NCBI GenBank assembly: GCA_900312665.1
Contig: ONZQ02000005.1
Location: 1,281,077-1,345,076, forward strand
Direction of reading: 5' to 3'
Source of the DNA: Cephalotrichum gorgonifer
Taxonomy: Eukaryota; Ascomycota; Sordariomycetes; Microascales; Microascaceae
Length of the DNA: 64,000 nt
Shown: positions 45,181 to 56,446 of the stretch, piece after piece
How positions within the stretch are numbered: position 1 is the first letter of the stretch
Layout: each line of letters opens with the position of its first letter
Position numbers and translations under genes: made by a program
Notes under the pieces: generated by a model
The model's input: only the letters and a program-made list of their open reading frames with translations
Told to the model about the DNA's origin: nothing
The model's database searches: none

Positions 45181-47168
45181 CTAGAAGACAATACCCTTGG
45201 TCGCCCCCTTCTTAGAAACGTCTATGTTCCTAATTAAAAACATCCAAATGAAGGACAGGCCAAAAACACCAACCCCGGCAGCAAGCATCCTGGCCTGTCC
45301 GTATCCATAGGCCTCCTGGATTGCGAGTCGTTCGATACTCCCCACCGGATACGAGAGCTGCGCGGGGAGGCTCGAGTAGATGGTTGCGATATCTGGCAGG
45401 GCGGATTCTGGCAACTTGCGCTGCAGGGCTGGTAGGAATGTGTTGGTCCAAATGGCCCCGGAGATAGTATTGCCTATAGCGCCGCCCATGGTGCCGGACA
45501 CGTAGAGGAATGCGAGCACAGCTGCGATATGCTGGTGGTCGACTGCACCGAGGACGGCCAGTTGAACCAAGAGAATAAAGACACTTCCACCGATAGAAAT
45601 GAAGATCTCGCACATGATGATGTAACCGATGTGTTGATTGGGTTGACGGAAGTAAATCATCAAACCGAGGCCGAAGGTATATATGGGAACAGTAGCATAG
45701 AAGAGCCACTTGAATCTGCCGGTCCTCCGGATCAAGTAGCCGACTATGAACAGAAGGATGCCGGACACCACTTGGAAGGTACTGTTCACATACCCAGCCT
45801 CGGCAACACCCAAGTTACAGACAACCTGTAAAAAGGACGTGAAGTAGCTGTTCCAGCAATAGTATGAGACTTGGTAAGTAGCATCGATGAGACATGCTCC
45901 AATGACAGTCCGGTCCGTTAAGAATTGGTGTTTTAGGAATGGTACCGGAGCCAGGTAAACTTCGTATAGGGCAAAGAGAACAAGAATGATGAAGCCCACG
46001 ATGATCATGGCAATGATGTAGCCAGTGCGCCAGCCGTTAGGGGCAGAGGTAGCGAGTGTAAACGGTAGTAAGAATACTGTGAGGCCGCCCGCAAATAAGA
46101 TGACTCCCGGCGCTGTCAAAGGAGAGATAATGTCAGTAGTGTAACAGTTTAGATCGAGACCAGGCGCGCCGGTTAGTATTCATACCGTCAAACTGTACGA
46201 TACCGTACCATATGCTGTTCAAAATTGTCCTACTGCTCTTCTCCCGCTTGAAAACCCCTTGTTTCTCAGCTTTGCGAAGGTTGAGCTTCAGCATGATAAA
46301 CATGGGCAGAGTCACAGCAGGCAGAATAATAGCAAAGCAACCAAACCCCCACCTCCAACTGACATTTTTGTAAAACCCTTCCGCTGCTTTCGAGCCAGCA
46401 AATGCTGTTATCATATAAGGAGAAGAAGTAAAAGCGAAGGCTAAGCCTCGATTCTTCAAAGATGTTGAATCAGCAGCAAGCACAGCCACGGTGTATATGA
46501 TACCCGCGAAACCGATTGAGTAGAAAACCTGGAATTAATGTCAACGATTAGCGCCTACAGAAGCTTCAATTTGTGGACTGACGGATGTTACATTACCTGC
46601 GCAGCGCAAAACATGGCGAGATTGTGCGATGTAGCCATGAGGATTATTCCCAAAGTGGCAGAGATTACCATAATGAGGAGCCCTTCGGCACGGCCCCATA
46701 GATCTAGAAGCTTCGCCATGGGGATGTATACTGCAGATGTCATGGCATCCGATACTACACCGATGACAGTGAGCAGTGAGTGAGATTGGAAATCACTGGT
46801 AACGAATGGGGTCAAGCTGAAGAGGATCGAGCCCCTGAGTCCGTTGACCAGGAATATGATCCAAATGCTTGCCGACATGTTAGTAAGGCCTGGGACGCGG
46901 CACCAGTGTGGCAGGGGTAGAGGCATACATACTTAATCAGCGACGCGGCTAGCGACTTCTTCGTCCAGGCTAACGTCACGGCCTCGATTTTCTGAACACC
47001 AAGCTGTGCGTCTTGACTCGGTGTTTCCTTGTTAATACCGTCTTCTGGAGCGGCTTTGTCCATGACAGTTCGGGCCTCTGGGGCCTCGACCGCCAAAGGA
47101 GCTTGGGTATCCATTGGAATCGAAGGCTGCTCTCCGGGGCTGGTTCGGAGCCCGTTCAATACTAGCAT
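45181..47168 (-). CDS. Siderophore-iron transporter (MFS, SIT family, MirB-like)
   Basis: SIT proteins import ferri-siderophores across the plasma membrane. Four exons, 47168-46933, 46867-46597, 46528-46186 and 46112-45181, give 593 aa, the usual SIT length. A polar N-terminus of about 65 residues precedes the first membrane segment. The exons join to NIWIIFLVNGLRGSILFSLTPFV, DLWGRAEGLL, RGLAFAFTSSP, SWRWGFGCFAI and a long second half with FLTDRTVIGACLIDATYQVSYYCW, YFTSFLQVV, YVNSTF and GTMGGAIGNTISGAIWTN. This order of motifs is characteristic of SIT proteins with about 14 membrane segments. The start is the ATG at 47168. A perfect SreA-type GATA site lies 537 bp upstream, which fits iron repression. 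Confidence 0.87.
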
Positions 47169-47704
47169 GGGCGGCAAGCTAGGAAGACAGAAACACGGCG
47201 TGCAGAGTTATAGAGGCACCAGACGTATGAAGGGCGAAGGGCAGTATTTAAAGATTTCCATGCAGACTCCTCCTTAACGAGGACCGCAGGGTACACCCTA
47301 CGTCTACCTAAATTGGAGCTCCTCTGACAGCAGTTAATGGGACCCTTGCACCGACCCATGACATGGTTACAGGATCTTTGTCCGGCATCGGCCTTACAAG
47401 GTCGCAGCCGAGGTTAGGGTGACGTAACAGATGCCATCTTGTTCTCGGCAGTCCCTCATACTTTTGGAGTACTTCGAGACAACTAAACACGCCTGGTAAA
47501 GGTCATTCATTAATAATAATTTTCTGCGTGCACATGTTGAGACAGACTCATAGACTTTTTAAAGCCTTCTCATAAGTATATTCCAACTAGTCTTCGCAAT
47601 AGCAGCGACCTTGATTAAATACCTGCAGGCATGGCGGATTGGAAAGTGTTCACAACTGGTACAGATCTCGTATTTATTGTGCATCTTATCAATCTAATCT
47701 ACTC

Positions 47705-47713
47705 TTATCTGAT
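47705..47713 (-). promoter_or_regulatory. SreA/GATA-type iron-regulatory site
   Basis: The minus strand reads ATCAGATAA, an exact match to ATCWGATAA, the extended site of the fungal iron repressor SreA and its orthologues. It lies upstream of a siderophore transporter, the best-known class of SreA target. The distance of 537 bp is within the range of fungal promoters. Confidence 0.55.
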
Positions 47714-50233
47714 CCTGCCCCCCACGCTCTACCCCTCCGTTTCTGGCAGTTGAGGGGCGACACAATTTCCACTACACCTAATCTGGTTTAGTCGACTTGT
47801 CCGTCTCCACCAAGCCCCTGTAAAAGACACCATGCCACCTTCTTGATGACAGGATTTTCAACATGAACCCGGGTTGCCATGAGAAAAAGTCATAAGCCCC
47901 ACTCTGGGATTGAATAGGAATGCTTCCGCAAGCGGGTCAGTCATATAAGTCTCCTCCAACACGGGTACTGCTTAACGCATTTAAATTTCCTTCTACATGA
48001 ACGACGTTAAACTTAGTAGCAAGTGGGGGTCCTCGGCGGTTACGTAGAGTCCTGTGGACACTCTAACACTATCTTTACTGCCCGAGAGCTCCCGTCCGTC
48101 CTCGGAGATCCAAGTGTCCTCCGTTCAAATCTTAGAGAATCGACCCCTGAGCTACTCCCTTCCGTCTTCGTTTTCCTTAGATAGACAAGCCGAACCACTA
48201 ACGTAAGGTAATTAACATGGGGCACAGCCAAAGCACATAGATACTCAAAGCCAACAACAAGATTAGGCTACTCTATCCTCGATGGCGTCCAAGGAAGAGG
48301 GTATGATTCAGCCGACAAGGAATAGAGCAGGGTCTGTTCCACCGGAGATCCCCGTAACCCCGGGGAAATCCCGAGACTGAACACCTGGGCCAGACCGAGA
48401 AAATGTTCCTTGGCGCCGTAGTGATAGAAGTACAGCAAACAGCCACTCGTGTACAGGTATAGAGTGAGGGATAGGTTGAAGAATTTCGCCATTTATGACA
48501 GATAGGTACTCCGTACGCACTCCACTAGCTAACCAAACCCAACACCGCCCGCAAATTTCCTCAACACCTGCACCTTCGTGCATTCCAAGTCAAGAGCTTA
48601 ACTACTCCGAGAGCTTTACTAAGCATAACTCAGTAGCTTCTCGACTGGATCTACCCCCTATCTCTCATCATGACCTCTAGTGGCCCCTTTTCCGATCGAG
48701 AGGATTATCCCAGCTTGTATTCGGCCGGAATGGCTACCTTGGGCTCTCTATGGTGCCAAACGATTGATGCTGGTTCATATGGCCTAGAGATGTAACTATA
48801 CTGTGGCCTATAATATTCAATGTAGTTATGGTGATTCCCATACGTATATGTAACTTTCACGCCCACCCTCGCCAACAGCATCATTGATGTAGATCCCAGA
48901 AAAGTCGACCGCTCCATCGCTTCTATCCACAAGGTAGACAGCTCCTTAAATAGTGCCACTTCCATCTCTTTACTCGTCTTCATCCGTTTCTCTGAGCCTC
49001 ATTCTCTGCACCTCATCTGTGCGACGACTTTCCTCGATCGAGTCGGACGCTGGCATCTTCCAGCGCTACAGATATCACTATGCATAAATAAACTCCTCGT
49101 CCCCTCTGAAATAGTGTCCTCTTGGATGTATGCTGTTATTGATATATAAAACACCGAAGTAACAACTTGACGGTGTCCAGTATTTAGGATGTCTCTCCCT
49201 CTAGGCGTTTCTAAATCTCATGTTGGGCAATTTGAAACGAGAGTTTGCTTTCTGTACTTTAATCACTAAAGTTAGCAGGTTCTCTATTAATAGAAATGGG
49301 TCACGCAACTAAGAAGGTTAGTCCAATTATTTCCCCAAATAAATCCGTCTTTAAGACATACAGTTCATAATCGGCCCGTTGTATTGGCCCCAGTGTCGAT
49401 CCGCCGGATCAAAAGATGACAATGGTGGGGTGGACAAAGGCCGGAATAAGCACAGGCACTACGCGTTCGACGGTAATATGGAGCACTCCTTCTCAAAGGC
49501 GAGAAACATAGGTGCTACCCAACACTTGAGAAGTCACCATTTAGTACAAAGGCAAAAGCCGGCGTATAAAATAAGCGCGATCCATCTCAGCTGACCGCCA
49601 GCTGAGTGGCAAATCTGCCTCATCTATCCAGTGTAGCCGAAAATGGGGCCCCACCGGAACCGGCTCCTCGGGCTCTCGACCCCCGAGAGCAGCACTGCCC
49701 CAACGTTGCTCGCCGGCGCTGCGGCCACGCATATCTTCGGACCCCATCCCCTAGTCATCCGGAAGGTTAACTTCATCCTTCCGGCATCCGAAAATATTCC
49801 GCTATGAACCGAGAAACACTGGGACTAATCGCATGCCGTAGAACAAAAAAAATGTATTCCCCGCGTAGATTGTGGTCAGACCCTTTTGTTTTCTATGATC
49901 TGCACGTAGTAGCACGGGGGGCGTCTCTTCCGCCGGAGAAGCTCCTTCCCGGGCCTCTGCTTAGAAGAACGAGGGCAGTGGCCTCTAGCTAACTGAGTGG
50001 CGCCTTTACTAGCGCTGAGTAAACGCCGGTTGTCGAGTTATGCAAGGCCGTACCATAGTAGATCCATGGTGGGAAGGTGTTAAGGCGGGGGCGGGTTCTA
50101 AGGTTATTCTTGACTGCATCTATCTGACAGGGTCTTCTATCCGACAGGGTCTCGGGGTCATGGGAACTATGAGATTAACTCGAGCTATGACATTTACTCT
50201 CATTTCATGGGGGTGGCATTGAGACCCGGGGGG

Positions 50234-50253
50234 NNNNNNNNNNNNNNNNNNNN
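50234..50253. other. Assembly gap (20 N)
   Basis: Twenty unknown bases are flanked by a run of six G on the left and CGGGGGCCC on the right. The true length of the gap is unknown, and the sequences on either side may not be adjacent in the genome. Confidence 0.98.
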
Positions 50254-50403
50254 CGGGGGCCCTGCCGCGATAATCGATCCTCACCCAGGCTGGTTCTCCC
50301 TTCTACGTTGTGCTGTAAGTAACCACGCCATACCTTAGCCTTGATGATGAAAGCTCCTTGAGGTCTGCTACAGGACTGCAATGATGTGGCTGGAATCTAC
50401 ATC

Positions 50404-50411
50404 TATATAAG
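50404..50411 (+). promoter_or_regulatory. TATA box of the subtilase gene
   Basis: TATATAAG lies 136 bp upstream of the ATG at 50540 in a pyrimidine- and A-rich leader. Confidence 0.5.
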
Positions 50412-50539
50412 ATTCCACATCCCACACCCTGAAGTGCCAGATATTCGTCAAACATCAACGCATACAATCAACAAGTCAAATCAAACCAAGTACCAATCTA
50501 CCCTACTACTTCCAACCAAGTCCTGCCCCACTCACGATC

Positions 50540-53372
50540 ATGTACGTCCGACTGATACTCTCTGCCCTGCTGCTAGCGGACCCAGCCATGAGGGTTCGTG
50601 GACAGGGCCCTGATACTTCCACGGAGATGGACATTGTGGCTTCTTCGGAAAATACTGACGATGCGGCTCCGAGTGCAACTATGGGTTCCACCGACTCCGA
50701 CACTCCTGTGCCGCATCCGGATATTGGCTCGCTGCCAGTCATTGTCCCACCATCAGGCCCCGACGAGAATCCAGACAATAACACACTTTCAATCCCTATC
50801 CCGCCGTTTGGTCACGATCCCCAGCCAGGCAATGACACGCTTCCGGTTCCTTTATCGCCGCCTAATCCTACGTCGCAACCGGAGAACGGCACACTTTCAA
50901 TCCCTATACCGCCGTTTGGTCATGACCCCCACCCGGGCAATGACACGCTCTCCATGCCCAGCATGCAACCGGGAACAAGCACTACTCCAGACCCCAGCAC
51001 GCAACCGCAAACCAGCGTATGGTCAGACCCTACCATAATACCAGTCCCTATTCCATTGCCAGATCCTGGCACGGAGCCTGACCCTGAACCAAATCCCGAC
51101 CCCGAACCAAATCCCGATCCCGAACCAAGTCCCCACCCCGAGCCAAATCCCGACCCAGAACCAAATCCCGACCCACAGCCAAAGCCCGACCCTGAGCCAA
51201 ATCCCAACCCTGAGCCTAATCCCAACCCTGAACCAAAGCCCGACCCTGAACCAAAGCCTGACCCTGGACCCAAGCCCGAGCCTGAACCAAAGCCTGATCC
51301 TGGGCCAAAACCGGACCCGAACCCCACGCCGGATCCGCTGCCGCCCACTCCTCCCGAAAACCCTGACCCTGAGGAGCCCAACAAACCCGACGAGCCTTGT
51401 GCCCCCTCCATATCCCTACCAGGAACCCTCGTCCGACGACAAGGTGGCGAGGCGCCGAAGAGCTGTGAACTTGGACAGGAATATGTCATCTACCCTAAGG
51501 ACGGCAGCAACCATGCCGGAACGGCTGCCGCCTTCGTCCATATGTCGAGCTTGGTACTCCCTACCAGTATCTACACCTCCGATCTGCCTGGTTACGGTGT
51601 TCTCTTCTGGAGAGCTGTTTGACTACCGACCAGGCTGAGGAACTGTTTGGGGACCCAAATATCGCCGTGGTATATCAGCCATGCGGGGGTGACTGTTTCG
51701 ATCCTACAAGTGAGCTGGAGAGACAGGTCGATGCTCCAGACGATTTAGTCGTCACAAGCCAGTTCCCAAAACAGGACCTTACATGGTATAAGGGAAGCTA
51801 TGTTTTCCACGAGAGAGCCGGCAAAGATGTTGATGTTTATATCCTTGATTCGGGTGCAGATCTCACTCACGATGTAAGTAATATTCCGGCACGTGTATTC
51901 CGGTCAATTTCGGAAATGTCATTCGAAGGCTACGACTAATGTAACACCTCCCTACAATGCAGGAATTCACTGGCGGTACCAATATCGCCAGCAGGGCTCG
52001 ATGGATGCACACCAACCCCGAAATCGAAGCCTCCGAAAATGAGGGCGGGCTCAAGACTCACGGTACATGCATGTTAGCCCGTATGGGTGGACATACCCTC
52101 GGCATAGCCAAGAAGACCAATCCTGTCATCGTCCGCATACCCAAGTTCAGGACAGACATCGAATTCTACCTCGAGGGCCTCAAGAAGATTGCAACTGACC
52201 CCGACCTGAAGAAATCCTCCGCCCTAAGTATGAGTCTTTACTGGCCGCGATTCAAGGATGGCGGTGATCCTATGTGGGTGAATAAGGACGGTACCGACGC
52301 ATACGACTCTATCCGCCAGACTATGGGCATCCTCTTAAAATTCCTGATCCAGAAGGGTGTATTGCCGGTCACAGGCACAGGGAATTTCGGCTCCGTAAGC
52401 TCAGAACCTCCGGAAACTTCATCTAAGGGCTACATACTAATTCTTCGACATAGTCGTCTATTGATGGTCTCCCCGCAAGTCTTGGGGACCCAAATGCAGC
52501 GGACTACATACCGGAGCTTCTTGTAGTTGGAGCCACCAACCCGCAAGGCACCAAGATGTGGATAGGCACAAATCGTGACGCTGGGAAGAAGTTGCCCCAT
52601 ATATACGCACCAGGAGATGGCGTCACCTGCCCCTCCACCGCTGCTCCTGACGATTACAGGCCCACTCGGGGAACATCGATCGGTAAGTTCCATCTGACGG
52701 CTGGACCCCGAATAAGCTAACCATTCCTTCTAGCGACCGCTTCCGTTGCCGGCTTAGCTGGCTACTTCCTCTCACTCCAGGGCGAGGATGTCTGGGACAG
52801 TATCGACGTTAGCACACCACAGGCTCTGAAGGATTATATCCTCAAACTTGCCTATGCACGAGGGGATGATCCTGATGTCAATGTTTTCTACAATGGGATT
52901 AGGCCTAGCGATGCAGGAAGTAGCAGCCCGGTAGGTATAATTCCGTGGTCTATGTCCTTCCTTGACTTCCCGTTCCTCGCGGATCGTATGTTCTCGATAT
53001 TAACCTACCTACGTCTGATTCTAGTCGTGCAAAATCCTCCCCCGTGAGATCAGCGAAGGCGACTTGCCTGATTTCGAAGACTGCCGCCCCGATCCCGACG
53101 ACCCTGAGAGCCCTGAAAGCCCCCCGAATGGTCCAAAGGATTCAGCAACCCCGGAACCCCCGCCTGACCCTACCGCTAGCCCGGAAGATCCTGAGCCTGA
53201 GCCTGAGCCTGAGCCTACGCCACCTCCGATGTGTAGCAGCCTCGACTTGGGGACACTCGATGGCCCTGGTAATATTGTTGTGGGGACAGGCTGTGCAGGG
53301 CATGATCCGGACGAGAAGGTCACATACACAGTGAACTCCAAACGAGCCATTCAAACACCAGGGTTCACTTAA
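50540..53372 (+). CDS. Secreted subtilisin-like serine protease with proline-rich linker, one frameshift
   Basis: Peptidase S8 protein. Exons: 50540-51873, 51963-52394, 52454-52682, 52734-52930 and 53025-53372. Inside the first exon, near 51618-51627, the frame shifts by one base: WRAV ends in TGA, and LTTDQAEELFGDPNIAV continues in the next frame. A signal peptide (about 1-22), imperfect repeats with N-glycosylation sites (NDTL, NGTL) and a long P-E/D-P-N linker come first. The triad is complete: Asp in YILDSGAD, His in KTHGTCML and Ser in RGTSIATASVAG; the oxyanion region is TGTGNFG. A second acidic Pro-rich stretch near the end (PEPEPEPEP) precedes a Cys-containing tail. All later introns and phases are intact, so the frameshift may be recent or a sequencing error. 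Confidence 0.78.
51076..51345 (+). repeat. Low-complexity coding repeat, PEPNPDP-type
   Basis: An imperfect 18-bp unit encodes P-E-P-N-P-D and variants (PEPKPD, PGPKPD) about 15 times. It forms the extended linker of the subtilase. The antisense glycine/serine-rich frame (50920-51489) is its shadow. Confidence 0.9.
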
Positions 53373-54003
53373 GTTACATACTCCACTTCTTTGTTGGATA
53401 GCGGGGATATTAGCTAGACAAGATAAGCAATGTCGAGAATCCATGGCTTATGGCTACATGTAGTTTAGCATAAGGAGTGTTATGCTGGCGCTGATCAATG
53501 AGAGGAAAGGATATCAAATGTGTGTGTGGTGGGCTTGCGCCATTCTGGTTAGATCGATCTGATAGACGGTGTTTAGACCCTACACAGATGCATTGCATTA
53601 AAACGTCCGGTTTAGGACATAGATTGTCATTATTATTAGTTCGCACTTTCCCATGTAATCCGCGCCCTTCCCGTGGCATATCTCGTCCGTGCACGGATAG
53701 TGGGGCTAGCGGTCTGCTTTTTTATTCGAGTTTGTTTTTCCCTCCTCCTCTATCATTACATGTATTATTATCTGTGATACCTCCTCCGTTGTACTATCTA
53801 CTCAAGAGTCGGTGTCTAAGAATTCTACTTCAATAAAGATGTCAAAACGATAGTAGCCAAGAACAATCTACAGCCCCCCAAAAAATCGACTCTTACTCTC
53901 CATCCCGTCCCCTCATTCCGCCTTTTTCCTTTTCTAGTCTCAGCCATCTGAACGAACCTCTCTTGTCCCTGCCCAGCCAGATAGACTGCGCTAGTTACCC
54001 AGC
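53373..54003. other. Intergenic, upstream of the DHA1 transporter
   Basis: 3' UTR of the subtilase and promoter of the MFS gene. The region before the ATG is CT-rich, as is common in fungal promoters. Confidence 0.5.
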
Positions 54004-55604
54004 ATGTTATCCGAGGAGACACCTTTACTCAGGCCAACCTCCGGCGATGTGGAACTTGGCACCACGAAAGACGTCATTCTCGACTTCGACCCGAATGGTG
54101 ACAAGGATAACCCCAAAGAGTGGCCCTCGGCCTTCAAGTGGGCGATTGTCCTTTTGCTCTTCAGCATGGCAGCCACGGTGTAGGAAAACGCGTCTTTCAA
54201 TCCTGCACACCGAGCCCCGGCTAATGCAATCTAGGTCCTTCACCTGCATATCGGTGGTCCCCATAGCCAACGAAATCATATCCGACCTTGATGACGGTCA
54301 GCCAGGTTTCTCGGGCGCTAGTGCACTGATGGTGACGATATGGGAGTTTGGAGAGTCAGCGGGCCCCCTCTTCATCGCACCCCTCTCCGAGGTCTACGGC
54401 CGCTACGCTGTGATTAACGGGGCTAATATTCTCTTCATCTGTGCCGCTCTCCTCGCAGCCGTCGCCACGAGCACCCCGCTCTTCATAGCCTCCCGTGCAC
54501 TGAACGGCCTAGCTGTCGCCGCCAACGTGCTTAACCCCGCCATCATTGGCGACATGTTTGATTCAGACGAGCGTGGCGCAGCCATGAGTGCTGTCATGCT
54601 CGCACCGCTACTCGGCGGCGCTATTGGACCGACCTTTAGCGGCGCCGTGACTGAGACACTTGGGTGGCGTGCGGTTCTCCTCATTGCTGCGGGGCTGGCT
54701 CTGTGTTGTGAGCTTTTGTTCCTTACTTGCTTCCAAGAGACTTATAAGATGACGATATTGAGACGGAGGGCTGCTAAGCTGTCTGGTGGCGAAACTGGCG
54801 TGGATATCCTCGCCAAAACTCCCAGCGATATCGCGCAGGAACAAACAGGGCTCAGCAAGATGTGGCACGCTGTATCCCGACCCGCCGCCATCCTCTTCGA
54901 CTCAGGGGTCCTTTCCTCTATCGCTTTGTTTGGCGCCGTCCCATTCAGTTATTTCTATGTAGTATCTGTCTCGATGCCGACTATTCTTCATGATGTCTAT
55001 GGCTTCTCACCCTCCCAGACCGGGCTCGCCTTCATCTCCATGAGTATGTTTCGATGCCTGCAACACTAACACTATCCGTCTCCACGATATAACAACGACT
55101 GACCCTGTTCTAGGTGTCGGCGCTTGCGTCGCGGTCACCATATGCAATCTCACCCTTGACAGAATTTACATCCATCTACGAGGCTCAGACAAGGCGCAAC
55201 CCGAGTATCGCCTTCCCCTCGCGACATATGGCGGGCTTTGTCTACCATTCATCGTAACAGCCTACGGCTGGATTGCAGAATATCAGCTACCAGTATGGCT
55301 CCTCCTGACTACAACAGGACTTCTGAATGGGGCGGTCATAATAATCATCATCCCGTTATCGGCGTATGTTGTCGACACTTGTGGGATTTACGCAGCGTCT
55401 GCAATGACCGGGCTCATCGTGTCCCGGGGCGTCATGGGCACTTTCCTGCCACTGGGGACGGGGCCCATTATCGAGAGTCTCGGTTATGGCTGGGGTATGA
55501 GTGCCTTCGGTATCCTCAGTGCTTGTATTGCACCAATTCCGATATTCACGATACGTTATGGTAGGAAATGGCGACAAGGGTCCGAATTCACCCGCGATGT
55601 GTGA
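54004..55604 (+). CDS. MFS multidrug-type transporter (DHA1 family)
   Basis: Three exons, 54004-54179, 54235-55043 and 55114-55604, give 491 aa with 12 expected membrane segments. The N-terminus has the DHA1 mark DPNGDKDNPKEWPSAFKWAI. Then come SALMVTIWEFGESAGPLFIAPLSEVYGRY (motif A), RALNGLAVAANVLNPAIIGDMF and the antiporter motif C-like LAPLLGGAIGPTFSGAV. The second half has FGAVPFSYFYVVSVSMPTILHDVYGFSP. Such proteins export drugs, toxins or metabolites with protons. A P450 and a kinase lie downstream, but no synthase gene marks a biosynthetic cluster. Donor 1 (GTAGGA) was chosen because it alone joins ATV to SFTCISVVPIA in frame. Confidence 0.85.
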
Positions 55605-56002
55605 TAGTGCTTGAGGATACAAATGGTGTGGTTGCTGGTAATATAGGAGGATGGCGTGGTCGCACGGACAGCAAGTAGAAAACGGGTCACGATTAATGAC
55701 GACAAGTAGAATCAGCGGAATATATGTGTAGGCCCCCTATCTCGTGTTTAATAGGTCGTGCTGAGTCAGTTGCTGTCATATCTTCTCAATACGGGAGTGT
55801 AAACTTTCTATCAAGCTGGGCTAGCTGCGTGCTATAGCTACTTATTGGAGGTTCATCTCCATTATGACTGGCATCTATACAACGAGGGTAATTACTATCC
55901 ATCAAACAACTTGAATGAAGGCAATAATAGCATATAGGAAATGCATGACTGGCAAAAAGTAATGCTCCGCGTAACCTGAAGAGGAGACGAAAGAGAAACT
56001 GA
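55605..56002. other. Intergenic, between MFS gene and tRNA-Gln
   Basis: Contains the 3' end of the transporter gene. A run of five A near 55955, read as T on the minus strand, may end tRNA transcription. Nothing else is seen. Confidence 0.45.
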
Positions 56003-56112
56003 AGGTCCAACCCAGATTCGAACTGAGGCTTCGGGCAGTTCAGATGTCCAAGTTATTTAACTAACGGGGACAGATCAGAAACCCACGTCCTAACCAACTA
56101 GACTATTGGACC
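56003..56112 (-). tRNA. tRNA-Gln(CTG) with a long intron (about 37 nt)
   Basis: The acceptor GGTCCAA pairs perfectly with TTGGACC, with discriminator T. The A box TAGTCTAGTTGG and B box GTTCGAATC are standard. The D stem is GTCT/GGAC, and the T arm is CTCAG-TTCGAAT-CTGGG. The anticodon stem TGGGT pairs with GCCCG through three G-C and two wobble pairs and encloses TT-CTG-A, with the intron after that A. The weak stem leaves some doubt about the anticodon; shifting it by one base would give TCT (Arg), with a poorer stem. Confidence 0.75.
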
Positions 56113-56446
56113 ATTGGGAATTTATTCTTGTAAACGAATTCTGCCCCGCCAATGTCAAGGTGGGGGGCGTGAACCAACTTGCATTACCTCTTCCTCGACA
56201 ACCTTGTGTCATCGTACTTCTGGTTGTGGCAACCTAGGACACTAGACACCTTACCCTACAGCCATAGCTACTAACCCTTCTCTCTCATAGCCTACATATA
56301 GTATTCCCTTCCTTCCTACGCACACGCAACTAAAGAAAACTCGACTCTAGAACTGTCGGCGGGGCATTCCACATCTCGGCCGAAGTTTCGCGCTTACAGT
56401 CCTCGCACGATATATCAACAACCATCTTAAATTTCCGTCGCGGAAC
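56113..56446. other. Intergenic, upstream of the kinase, open in the kinase frame
   Basis: The kinase frame stays open upstream of its ATG to about 56351, and the nearest residues (KFPSRN) fit the family's usual N-terminus. A 5' exon or an ATG lost by mutation is therefore possible here. Confidence 0.45.

Larger units (their letters stand above)
47169..50539. other. 3.4-kb intergenic region with an assembly gap
   Basis: The left part is the long upstream region of the siderophore transporter with the SreA-type site. No gene, tRNA or transposon is recognised up to the gap of 20 N at 50234-50253. The last 130 bp form the subtilase promoter with a TATA box. Confidence 0.5.

Noticed and set aside
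48040..48150. Possible tRNA suggested by a B-box-like GTTCAAATC near 48122
   Set aside because: No acceptor stem, A box or anticodon arm can be folded around it. A similar B-box at about 42050 fails in the same way.
50920..51489. Minus-strand frame rich in Gly and Ser (GSGFGSGSGFG), like a structural repeat protein
   Set aside because: It is the exact antisense of the Pro-Glu/Asp-Pro-Asn linker of the subtilase, whose frame is supported by catalytic motifs and introns.
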